DNA of 44,321 bases from Acidipila sp. (lineage in GTDB: Bacteria > Acidobacteriota > Terriglobia > Acidiferrales > UBA7541), in the NCBI GenBank assembly GCA_010365215.1, contig JAAFGT010000027.1:1-44321 (forward strand), given 5' to 3'. How positions within the stretch are numbered: the first letter of the stretch is position 1; each line of letters opens with the position of its first letter. Of the stretch, positions 35,979-44,321 are shown piece after piece. The translations under genes were made by a program, and so were the position numbers. The notes beneath the pieces are model-generated. The model was not told the origin of the DNA, did not search any database, and saw only the letters and a program-made list of their open reading frames with translations.

Positions 35979-36851
35979 GTGGACAGGCTGCGCATCTCCG
36001 TCGTCGAATACTTGAACACTGCGCCTCTGGTGTGGAGCTTCAAGCACGGGCCGCTGGCCGGCAAGTATGATTTGTCCTTCACCGTCCCCTCCCAGTGCGC
36101 CGAAGATCTGCGCCTGGGCCGCGCCGATATCGCCATCATCCCCGCCATCGAATGCCAGCGCATCCCCGATCTTGACGTCATCCCCGACGTGGCCATCGCC
36201 TCCAAGGGCGCGGTCCGCAGCATTCTTCTGGTCTCAAAAGTCTCCATCAAGCAGGCCCGCCACGTCGCTCTGGATTCCAGTTCGCGAAGCTCCGCAGCCC
36301 TGGTGCGCCTCCTGTGCCAAGGTTACTGGGGCATCCATCCCGAATTTGTGGAAGCCCAGCCGGATGTCGCCGCCATGCTGGCCCATGCCGACGCCGCCCT
36401 GGTCATCGGCGATCCTGCTTTGCGCCTCCAATTGCGCCATGAAGCCGGCCAGCCTGCGTTCCCCGGCGCCGAAAAACTAGGCGCGGACAAACTCTTTATC
36501 TACGACGTCGCCGAGCAGTGGCGCCAGTGGACCGGCCGCCCCGCCGTGCTGGCGCTTTGGGCGGCGCGGCACGGCTGCGCCACCTCCGAAGTCGTGGCCG
36601 ATTTCCTCGCCGCAAAACAGTACGGGCTGAAGCGCATCCGCGAAATCGCCGTCAACACGGCCATTCAATTGGATCTGCCTGCGGCCAGCCTGGCTTCCTA
36701 TCTTCGCCACAATATCGACTTCAGCCTGGACGCTGCCAACCTCGCCGGGCTGAAGCTGTTCTACGAAAAAGCCGCTCAAGCGGGACTCATCCACGCCGCC
36801 TCGCCTCTGCGGTTTGCCCACCATCATGCGCGCGTGCAGGTGGAAAGCTAA
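35979..36851 (+). CDS. mqnA: Chorismate dehydratase (futalosine menaquinone pathway)
   Basis: This 290-residue protein converts chorismate to 3-enolpyruvyl-benzoate, the entry step of the futalosine route to menaquinone. It has the periplasmic-binding-protein-like fold of MqnA, with the start RISVVEYLNTAPLVW and segments such as LRLGRADIAIIPAIE and VALDSSSRSSAALVRLL. GTG is the start codon, with AGGAG about eight bases upstream. The next gene, mqnC, begins directly after its TAA stop, so the two are coupled. A promoter-like pair lies 300 bases upstream. Confidence 0.92.
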   Translation: MDRLRISVVEYLNTAPLVWSFKHGPLAGKYDLSFTVPSQCAEDLRLGRADIAIIPAIECQRIPDLDVIPDVAIASKGAVRSILLVSKVSIKQARHVALDSSSRSSAALVRLLCQGYWGIHPEFVEAQPDVAAMLAHADAALVIGDPALRLQLRHEAGQPAFPGAEKLGADKLFIYDVAEQWRQWTGRPAVLALWAARHGCATSEVVADFLAAKQYGLKRIREIAVNTAIQLDLPAASLASYLRHNIDFSLDAANLAGLKLFYEKAAQAGLIHAASPLRFAHHHARVQVES

Positions 36852-37886
36852 ATGGGCATCACCCAGCAGGAAGCGCTCGATCTGCTCCGCTCCGACGACC
36901 TCGTCGGCCTGGGCATGGCCGCGCAGCAGGTGCGCAATCAAAAGAACGATCCGCGCGTAGCCACCTACCAGATCGACCGCAACATCAACTACACCAATTT
37001 CTGCACCGAGTACTGCTCCTTCTGCGCTTTCTATCGCCCCATGGGCGCGAAAGACGGCTACGTGCTTTCCCTCGAAACCATCTGCGAGAAAATCGATGAG
37101 ATGCTGGCCCTCGGCGGCACCGGCATTCTTCTGCAGGGCGGGCTGCATCCCGACCTGAAAATCGAATGGTACGAAAATCTGCTGCGCGCGCTCCGCGAGC
37201 GCTACCCGCAAGTGCACCTGCACTGTTTCTCCGCCCCGGAAATCCTGAATATTGCCGAAGTCTCCGGGCTCACCATCCGCGACACCATCGCGCGCCTCGC
37301 CGACGCCGGCCTCGCCTCCATTCCCGGCGGCGGCGCTGAAATTCTGGACGACGAAGTTCGCGCGCGAATCTCCCGCCTCAAGTGCACCTCGGACGAATGG
37401 GAAGAGATGCACCGCACCGCTCACGCCCTGGGCCTGCGCACCACCGCCACCATGATGTTCGGATGCGGCGAAGAGCACCGCCACCGCGTGAATCATCTCG
37501 AGCGCATCCGCCAGATCCAGGAATGTACCGGCGGCTTCACTGCTTTCATTCCCTGGATGTTCGCCCCGGAAAATACCCCGCTGGGCAAGCGCGTCGATCA
37601 GGCCACCGCCGTCGACTACTTGAAGATGCTCGCCGTCAGCCGCCTCTACCTCGACAATTTTGACCACATCCAATCGAGCTGGCTCACTCCGGGCATTAAG
37701 GTCTGTCAGGTGGGCCTGCAATTCGGGGCCGACGATGTGGGCAGCATCCTGATTGAAGAGAACGTGGTCTACGCCGCCGGCGTGCGCAATCGCACCAACG
37801 AAATCGAGCTGCGCCGCATCATAACCGATGCCGGATATATCCCCGCGCAGCGCGATACGCTCTACCGCTCCTACGCGCTGAAGTAG
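36852..37886 (+). CDS. mqnC: Cyclic dehypoxanthinyl futalosine synthase (radical SAM)
   Basis: This 344-residue radical SAM enzyme cyclises dehypoxanthine futalosine in menaquinone synthesis. The [4Fe-4S] motif is C51/C55/C58 in NFCTEYCSFCAF, and GGTGILLQGGLHP is the SAM-binding glycine region. Its length and its place immediately after mqnA support MqnC over the related MqnE aminofutalosine synthase. The other pathway genes (mqnB, mqnD, mqnE) are not in this window. Confidence 0.92.
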   Translation: MGITQQEALDLLRSDDLVGLGMAAQQVRNQKNDPRVATYQIDRNINYTNFCTEYCSFCAFYRPMGAKDGYVLSLETICEKIDEMLALGGTGILLQGGLHPDLKIEWYENLLRALRERYPQVHLHCFSAPEILNIAEVSGLTIRDTIARLADAGLASIPGGGAEILDDEVRARISRLKCTSDEWEEMHRTAHALGLRTTATMMFGCGEEHRHRVNHLERIRQIQECTGGFTAFIPWMFAPENTPLGKRVDQATAVDYLKMLAVSRLYLDNFDHIQSSWLTPGIKVCQVGLQFGADDVGSILIEENVVYAAGVRNRTNEIELRRIITDAGYIPAQRDTLYRSYALK

Positions 37887-37892
37887 CCCGTT

Positions 37893-38630
37893 GTGAAGAA
37901 GCTTCCCACATTGCTGGCCGGCATAATTATATTCCTGGCGCTGCCGCTCTCCGCCCAGACGATCAACGATTTCACCACGCCGGTTCCGCTACCCCCGGGC
38001 TCCACTCTGGTGATCGGTTTTCTCGGCGGAATCGAGAAATGGGATGGCGACGTCCACCGCGTGCGCAGGCTGGCCCTCGATCTCCGCGACAAACAGATTC
38101 CCGGCGTCTACGTGGAAACGGTGGAGAACCACAATCGCCGGCGCGCCATTGCCCTGATCAAGCGCGCGCTCGACCAGGACCATGACGGCCGCCTCGACGA
38201 AAGTGAACGGCGCTCGGTGCGCATTATCCTCTACGGGCACAGCATGGGCGGGGCCGCGGTGGTCGATGCGGCGCGCGAGCTTGCCAAACTGGGCGTGCCC
38301 GTGGCGCTGACCGTTCAGGTCGATAGCGTGGGCCTCGCTGACGCCGTGATTCCGCCCAACGTCGCCCGCGCCGCGAATCTTTTCCAGCACGAAGGCAAGT
38401 TCATTCGCGGACGCTCGAAGATTCGCGCAGCGGACCCGCAAAAAACGGAAATTCTCGGTAACTTCCTCTACACCTACGATGGGAAATACGTCGACCTGTC
38501 CGACGTGCCCTGGTACCACATGATCCTTCCCACCGTGCACATGAAAATGGAACGGGATCCCGCCGTGTGGTCCCGCGTCGAATCCTTAATTCTGAATGAA
38601 ATTCACCAGGTTGAATCGGCGGCTAAATAA
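37893..38630 (+). CDS. Exported alpha/beta hydrolase with EF-hand loop
   Basis: This 245-residue protein has a signal peptide (residues 1-22, ending LSAQT) and an alpha/beta-hydrolase nucleophile elbow GHSMGG with S117. Just before it, residues 94-105 (DQDHDGRLDESE) match a canonical EF-hand calcium loop at positions 1, 3, 5, 9 and 12. Possible acid and base residues are in QVDSVG and PTVHMK. It starts with GTG 6 bases after mqnC and is therefore probably co-transcribed with the menaquinone genes, with no clear metabolic reason. The substrate is unknown; an esterase or lipase activity is likely for the fold. Confidence 0.72.
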   Translation: MKKLPTLLAGIIIFLALPLSAQTINDFTTPVPLPPGSTLVIGFLGGIEKWDGDVHRVRRLALDLRDKQIPGVYVETVENHNRRRAIALIKRALDQDHDGRLDESERRSVRIILYGHSMGGAAVVDAARELAKLGVPVALTVQVDSVGLADAVIPPNVARAANLFQHEGKFIRGRSKIRAADPQKTEILGNFLYTYDGKYVDLSDVPWYHMILPTVHMKMERDPAVWSRVESLILNEIHQVESAAK

Positions 38631-38646
38631 GATTCCGCAGTAAAAA

Positions 38647-39330
38647 TTAGCGGCGCTTGAGGGATGGTCGTTCGTGAACCGTGATTTCCACTTCAGCCCC
38701 TTCGGGTAGGTCGAGCGGCGCGGTGGGTATAAGCGCGCCATGCGCGTAGCGCGCGCTCACTCGCCGCGCGCCCACTCGTGGCGTACTCGATGCGTGCGAC
38801 GCGCGCGTCGGTTCGGCACTCGCGCTTTCCGGCTCGCGTGCAATGATCCCGCCTCCGGTGCGGTCGAGTGCCTCGTTCACCAGGCGGTCGGCCTCGGCGT
38901 TCTGCGCGCGCGGAATATGCTCGATGGCAAACCACGCGAACTGGCGCGACAGCTTTTGCGCCCGCTCGTGAAGTGGTTTCAGTTCCGGGCTCTTCACTTT
39001 GTAGCGGCCTTCCATCTGCCGCACCAGCAGCTCCGAATCGCTGCGCACGCGCAGCCGGGTAATGGCGCGGCTTGCGGCCATATCGAGCGCGTTGATCAGC
39101 CCGTAGTATTCCGCGACGTTGTTCGTTGCTCGGCCAAAGTATTTTCCCATCTCCAGAATAATTTTTCCGTCCGGGCCTTTCAGAAGGAAGCCATAAGATG
39201 CCGGCCCGGGATTGCCGCGAGAAGCGCCGTCGATATAAGCGGTGGTTACGTCCGCCGAACGCTCGCCACGATCATCCGGCTCGGCGAACAGCCGCGCGTG
39301 CAATACAGATTTTTTGGACTCCGGCTTCAA
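38647..39330 (-). CDS. Ribonuclease HI-like protein
   Basis: This 227-residue protein has an RNase H fold (reverse-transcriptase-like type) with all four catalytic acids in context: Asp in AYIDGASRGNPG, Glu in NNVAEYYGL, Asp in VRSDSELLVRQM and Asp in NAEADRLV. About 27 residues precede the fold and about 65 follow it, the tail being Ala/Arg rich with a short strand pair at the end. It probably cleaves RNA in RNA-DNA hybrids. It lies downstream of the zinc-ribbon gene on the same strand, a pairing also seen in other bacteria. Confidence 0.88.
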   Translation of the reverse strand: MKPESKKSVLHARLFAEPDDRGERSADVTTAYIDGASRGNPGPASYGFLLKGPDGKIILEMGKYFGRATNNVAEYYGLINALDMAASRAITRLRVRSDSELLVRQMEGRYKVKSPELKPLHERAQKLSRQFAWFAIEHIPRAQNAEADRLVNEALDRTGGGIIAREPESASAEPTRASHASSTPRVGARRVSARYAHGALIPTAPLDLPEGAEVEITVHERPSLKRR

Positions 39331-39404
39331 TTGGAATTCCTCAGAAGTGTTGCCTCAAGAAGCGGCGCCCTGGATAAAACGCCGGCGCAAGAACGCGCTG
39401 CTGA

Positions 39405-40211
39405 TTACTTGCCGCCGCCCTGCGCCGCTGCAGATGACCCGCCAGGGCTGTGCGCCCGTGCTGCCTGCGAAGAATCCCCGCTCGCCGCGCCCGGCGCCGG
39501 AGGCTCGACGTAATAGAGGATGCGGTTGCACGAATCGCACTCCACGATCTCCTCCGAGCCCATCTGGCGGACGCGCTGCACCATATGCGGCCGCAGATGA
39601 ACGCGGCAGCCGGTGCACGCCTCGCCCACCATTTGCGCGACGGCGGTGCCATGATAACGCCTGGCCAGCTTGTGATAACGCGCCAGCAAGTCCTCGGGAA
39701 CTTCGCCCACGGCTTTGTCGCGCTCGGCGGTGAACTGCGCTTTCTCCTGCTCGATGCGCTGCTGCTCAGCGGCGATGCGCGCGTGCTCTTCCTTGGCCAG
39801 GGATTCCGCCGCGGCCACGGCCTTCTGCCCGGCTTTCATCTGCCGGTCGAATTCCTCGCCGGAGACCATGTGCTCGAGCAGTTGGTCTTCAGCCTTCTGC
39901 GTTTCGCTTTCGGCGAGCGCGATCTCATGGACCAGCGCTTTATACGCCTCGTTGCTTTTCACGGCGCCGGTCTGGTCCCGGTACTTGCGCCCCTTTTCTT
40001 TCCAGGATTCGACGTCGAGCTCGAATTTCTTCCGCTCTTTGACGTTGCCGAGGTGCGCATCTTTGGCTCGGGCCAGCTCCGCGCGAGCGGCGGTCACCGG
40101 CTCGTCCGCCTGGGCCACACGATTAGGAAGGGCGGCTAATTGCGCGGAAAGTTCAAGGATGCGCAGGTCGAGCCGCTGCAGTTCAATTAGATGAGGCAGG
40201 CTTGGATGCAT
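39405..40211 (-). CDS. C4-type zinc-ribbon coiled-coil protein (DUF164/CdsZ-like)
   Basis: This 268-residue protein has a long coiled coil over about residues 10-175, rich in Glu, Lys and Ala, then a C-terminal C4 zinc ribbon (CTGC and CDSC, about 20 residues apart). The layout matches the zf-RING_7/DUF164 family, whose members are thought to bind nucleic acid or act in RNA metabolism. A Pro/Gly/Ser-rich tail follows the ribbon. The RNase HI-like gene 74 bases downstream supports a link to nucleic-acid processing. The precise role is not known. Confidence 0.85.
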   Translation of the reverse strand: MHPSLPHLIELQRLDLRILELSAQLAALPNRVAQADEPVTAARAELARAKDAHLGNVKERKKFELDVESWKEKGRKYRDQTGAVKSNEAYKALVHEIALAESETQKAEDQLLEHMVSGEEFDRQMKAGQKAVAAAESLAKEEHARIAAEQQRIEQEKAQFTAERDKAVGEVPEDLLARYHKLARRYHGTAVAQMVGEACTGCRVHLRPHMVQRVRQMGSEEIVECDSCNRILYYVEPPAPGAASGDSSQAARAHSPGGSSAAAQGGGK

Positions 40212-40370
40212 GAAGAGGGCATTCTAACACAGGCGCTTGCGCACCCCGGAATTCGTCAGCGGTAAGGCAGAAGCCGGGTTCGGCCGGAAGTGCGGGATTC
40301 AATTCGCCAGTCCCACCGCTCGCCTCCGCCAGCGACGGTGCGTACAATGTCCAAGAAGGAGAAAATGCAT

Positions 40371-40568
40371 ATGCCGTTTGTACAGATCACCTGGGTTGCC
40401 GGACGCTCGCCTGAACAGAAACGCGACATCGTGAAGCGCGTCACTGCGGCGCTGGTCGAGGAGGGTAAGGCAAAGATTGAAAACATCCACGTAACGTTCG
40501 TCGATCTGCCGCCCACCGACTACGCCGAATCGGGAATCACCGTGGCCGACCAGAAGCGCAATCCCTGA
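40371..40568 (+). CDS. 4-oxalocrotonate tautomerase-family protein
   Basis: This 65-residue protein begins Met-Pro, giving the N-terminal Pro that acts as catalytic base after Met removal. The beta-alpha-beta fold is recognisable in PFVQITWVAGRSPEQKRDIV and ENIHVTFVDLPPTDYAESG. AGGAG lies about nine bases before the ATG at 40371, which fixes this start over upstream in-frame codons. Such enzymes tautomerise enol/keto acids as hexamers. The substrate is unknown and the neighbours give no clue. Confidence 0.85.
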   Translation: MPFVQITWVAGRSPEQKRDIVKRVTAALVEEGKAKIENIHVTFVDLPPTDYAESGITVADQKRNP

Positions 40569-40615
40569 CGCGCAGGCCGCGAACACTATGGCGAAAATTC
40601 CTGCCCGCTTCGCGC

Positions 40616-40996
40616 TTAAGGCAACGAACGAATCTCCATGCTTTGGTCCGTGGCGAAACTCGGACCGGAAGAATTTTCGGGCCCGCTATATCGCGCGGTG
40701 GCAAGAAATCCGCCCGCTCTGACTTCCACCGAATAAGTATATCCGGGACGCGTTCTGCCGCTGGCGGCTAACGCTCCACTCGAAGTCAACTCGTCGAGCG
40801 TGGCGTAATTACCGTGCTCCGCGAAGTAACCGCGCTCGGCCTGCGCGATCGCCAGCAAATCATTCTTCGCGCCCGTGGTGGAAATGGCCTGCACCATGTT
40901 TCCAGTGCTCTGATTTCGTCCGTGCGGCGAGAGATAGAACTGATATATGCCGAGTGCTATTGCCGCTACGATCAGCAATGAAATTAATCCTCGCAT
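40616..40996 (-). CDS. Pilin-like membrane-anchored protein without prepilin motif
   Basis: This 126-residue protein has one N-terminal hydrophobic helix (residues 3-20) and then a pilin-like globular part: AKNDLLAIAQAERGYFAEHGNYATLDEL, then TRPGYTYSVEVRAGGFLATARY. This matches the alpha-helix plus GNYATLDEL plus beta-sheet order of type IV pilin head domains. The GFTLIE processing site is absent, so it would stay membrane anchored rather than be assembled. The role is unknown. Confidence 0.7.
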   Translation of the reverse strand: MRGLISLLIVAAIALGIYQFYLSPHGRNQSTGNMVQAISTTGAKNDLLAIAQAERGYFAEHGNYATLDELTSSGALAASGRTRPGYTYSVEVRAGGFLATARYSGPENSSGPSFATDQSMEIRSLP

Positions 40997-41054
40997 TACA
41001 CTCTCACCCCAGACCGGTAAGCACGTCTTGCATTACTCGCAGCGCAAAGAGGCG

Positions 41055-41606
41055 TCACTTTTTCGCATGGTGCTCAATGTAATCACGGGCAAACTGCCGC
41101 AGCACGGCGCTGTGCAACCCGATTCGCGTCGCTTCCTCGTCCGCCTTATCTACCGTCCACCCGTCCACCAGCACCCGCCGGATCATCCAGAACGCACCTA
41201 CACGGTTGGCTGAGGCACAGTGAATGAACGCCGGGCGGTTTTTCGCCGCGTCCATTACTTTAAGGAATTTTTTTGCCTCCGCATCCGTTGGAGCGCTCGA
41301 GTCCACAGGAATCAGGAAATAGCGCAGTCCCAACTGTTTCGCGCGGGCTGCTTCGCCAGCCGCGTCGAATTCCTCCGGGCGCCGTAAATTGATCACCGCT
41401 TTTACTCCCGTGTCTTTGAGGCGCGCCAGGTCGTCGAGCGAGGGTTGGCCTCCGGTGCAAATCTGTTCGTTGACGCGCAAGAAATTCTTGATCCTAGTGA
41501 GGTCCGGAGCGCGTTGCGGTGCAGGGTCTTGGGCAGCAGCCCCCACAAGCACACTCGCTGCTATTACCAGCAACACGGCGATTCGCTGAAATATATTTTT
41601 CCTCAT
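41055..41606 (-). CDS. Exported protein tyrosine phosphatase-like protein (DUF442-like)
   Basis: This 183-residue protein has a signal peptide (residues 1-26, ending GAAAQ) and a small PTP domain. The phosphate-binding loop is HCASANRVG, with C130 as nucleophile and R135, and VINLRRPEEFD upstream. The TGGQPSLDDLARLKDTGVKAVINLR order is typical of the beta-lactamase-hydrolase-like/DUF442 phosphatases. GGAG lies eight bases before the ATG at 41606, which is preferred over an in-frame ATG at 41630. Its export is notable because most relatives are cytoplasmic. The substrate is unknown. Confidence 0.82.
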   Translation of the reverse strand: MRKNIFQRIAVLLVIAASVLVGAAAQDPAPQRAPDLTRIKNFLRVNEQICTGGQPSLDDLARLKDTGVKAVINLRRPEEFDAAGEAARAKQLGLRYFLIPVDSSAPTDAEAKKFLKVMDAAKNRPAFIHCASANRVGAFWMIRRVLVDGWTVDKADEEATRIGLHSAVLRQFARDYIEHHAKK

Positions 41607-41833
41607 GGGTTCTGCTCCGTATCTCGTCATCTACACATCCGTTCCCGTACGGCCCGCACGGTCGCAACATCGGCTTAAAAGTCATTCTCCCGCTCCGCGG
41701 GCTTTGGCGCAAGCGCGTATCCCCACGACAACACCGCCAAATCTGCTCTTCCCCTCTCGCCGCCGGATGATATGATTTTGCCGATTCGTTATCCCCCAGG
41801 CCCAAATTACACAGGGAGAGCAAAGGAGTGGCT

Positions 41834-42595
41834 GTGCCCGCTGCCGCACTTGACGCCGTCACGCTTCGCCAGTTGCGCGATTCCGAACTGGAAGAAGCGC
41901 GCAATCTGCAGCAGTGCCTGGTGCCCAACGGCGCGCTGCGCGCCGGTTCGCTCGAATGCGTCAGCCGCTTTCAGCCTGTCACTGAGGTTGGCGGCGACTT
42001 CCTGGATTACTTCTTCCTTTCCGACCGCCGCCTGGGAATTTACCTGGGTGACGTGGTCGGGAAGGGCCTTCCCGCCGCGATGTATGCCGCTCTCACCGTA
42101 GGCACCCTGCGCGGTATCCATAAGACGGGATCGCCGCCCACCACGGTTCTTTCCCTGCTGAATCGCCGCCTTCGAACGCGCGCCGTACCCGGCCGATACA
42201 GTGCAGTGCAATACGCTGTCTACGATCCCTCCACGCGTGAACTCTGGTACGCCAACGCGGGCCTTCCGCGGCCCATTCACATTTCCGTGGATGGCTGTAA
42301 AGAAGTGGGCGAAGGCGGCCTGCCTTCCGGCCTCTTCGATGATGCCCGCTACGATCAGTGGAACATCACGCTGAAACCGGGTGACGCTGTCCTGTTCGCC
42401 ACCGATGGTCTGATCGAAGCGCACAATCCCGATCGCGAAGAGTTTGGCGTCGACCGCCTGATGGATATCTGCAAAAACAATCTTTCCGGGCCGCCCGATC
42501 TGCTCCTCGATCGACTGTTCGAAGCGCTCCTGGAGTTCACCGATGGTCATCCTCCGCACGACGACGTGACCGCCGCGCTTCTGAAAACGTCATAG
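41834..42595 (+). CDS. RsbU/SpoIIE-type PP2C serine phosphatase
   Basis: This 253-residue protein is almost entirely a SpoIIE/PP2C phosphatase domain. Metal-binding acids are in VGGDFLDYF, YLGDVVGKGLPAAMYAAL, FATDGLIEA and PHDDVTAALL. There is no recognisable sensor domain, only about 20 residues at the N-terminus. It probably dephosphorylates an anti-sigma-factor antagonist. GTG at 41834 gives a five-base spacing from AGGAG. A GTG at 41828 overlaps the ribosome-binding site and would add two residues. No partner anti-sigma or antagonist gene is in the window. Confidence 0.87.
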   Translation: MPAAALDAVTLRQLRDSELEEARNLQQCLVPNGALRAGSLECVSRFQPVTEVGGDFLDYFFLSDRRLGIYLGDVVGKGLPAAMYAALTVGTLRGIHKTGSPPTTVLSLLNRRLRTRAVPGRYSAVQYAVYDPSTRELWYANAGLPRPIHISVDGCKEVGEGGLPSGLFDDARYDQWNITLKPGDAVLFATDGLIEAHNPDREEFGVDRLMDICKNNLSGPPDLLLDRLFEALLEFTDGHPPHDDVTAALLKTS

Positions 42596-42767
42596 AAATA
42601 AGAAAACCTGCGGCAACCCTCGAGCAACCCTAGATGGAATGACCCGCTTCAATTTGACTCGCGATTTAGCACCGCCTACGATGGTAGTCTGCCGCGGGCG
42701 GGGCTGCAGGCTTACCCATTTGCTGACGTGCTTCCCGCCGTGCCGGTCCAAAAGAGAGGTAGGAGAA

Positions 42768-44135
<1,368 letters not shown>

Positions 44136-44239
44136 TCCCGAATATCCAGCGGCTGGAGTTAGGGCATTGCTGCGGGGCGAAGTTGTTCGGCATCAGGCCA
44201 TAAACGTTGATTGGCGGAAGGCTATAAAGGAGCCGGTTC

Positions 44240-44321
44240 ATGGATCGAAGAAAATTTGGGAAGGCCGCAACGATTTTTGCCACGCTGCTGATGGCCGCGT
44301 CCGCGCCCTCTCTTCACGCCC
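44240..44321 (+). CDS. Start of an exported protein, cut by the window edge
   Basis: Only 27 codons are present, reading MDRRKFGKAATIFATLLM and then an Ala/Ser-rich stretch. This is a signal peptide. AAGGAG lies seven bases before the ATG. Placed 104 bases after an M16 peptidase gene, it may encode a second M16 subunit, but this cannot be seen. Confidence 0.65.
   Translation, partial: MDRRKFGKAATIFATLLMAASAPSLHA

Noticed and set aside
36477-37721. A 414-codon open frame antisense to mqnA-mqnC
   Set aside because: The two genes on the plus strand are unambiguous, and the antisense product is a low-complexity Ala/Gly/Val/His-rich shadow.
40263-40320. AGAAGCCGGGTTC resembles the 3' end of RNase P RNA read on the minus strand
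   Set aside because: A full RNase P RNA would have to run through the tautomerase gene, and the other conserved regions are not found.

Overview
This 44.3-kb window looks like a chromosomal segment of a GC-rich member of the Acidobacteriota (Terriglobales/Koribacter-like). The placement is an inference from gene content: a long MacB/FtsX-type permease of the ADOP kind, a LytS/LytTR pair, futalosine-pathway menaquinone genes, a DUF5117-type secreted metalloprotease, a nine-repeat Asp-box secreted protein and M16 peptidases. No rRNA or ribosomal protein gene is present to settle it. Most of the window is densely packed and high in GC. About 21.3-22.6 kb and 33.5-35.9 kb are visibly richer in A+T and hold accessory genes and repeats.

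Layout: 0-7.3 kb has a DadA-like flavin oxidoreductase, a divergent LytS-type histidine kinase with its LytTR regulator, a Tat-exported aldo/keto reductase and an ADOP permease. 7.4-13.6 kb is an aspartate-family cluster (asd, aspartate kinase, thrC, thrB) joined by a 4-base overlap to a CPA2 cation/proton antiporter; homoserine dehydrogenase is absent. 13.7-18.7 kb is a minus-strand operon of five genes: flavin-dependent halogenase, stand-alone acyl carrier protein, AMP-forming ligase, GNAT acyltransferase and SDR reductase. A NodB deacetylase and a VOC protein lie just upstream. This is the best candidate for an undescribed system: a small carrier-protein halogenation pathway resembling the CmlS/CmlK part of chloramphenicol assembly. 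A 17-bp tandem repeat in its promoter region could be an operator.

20.4-22.7 kb holds a flavoprotein remnant, a HAD phosphatase, an acyl desaturase and tRNA-Pro(CGG). 22.7-27.7 kb carries the DNA-maintenance genes xerC, topA and dprA. 27.8-33.4 kb has two large secreted proteins (Asp-box protein, metalloprotease). 33.5-35.9 kb is an accessory stretch with three small unrecognised proteins, a family of palindromic repeats, a duplicated ~70-bp leader and a 39-nt tandem repeat.

36.0-38.6 kb is mqnA-mqnC plus an exported hydrolase with an EF-hand loop. 38.6-44.3 kb carries an RNase HI-like protein, a C4 zinc-ribbon coiled-coil protein, a tautomerase, a pilin-like protein, an exported PTP-like phosphatase, an RsbU-type phosphatase, an M16 peptidase and the start of a second exported protein cut by the window edge.
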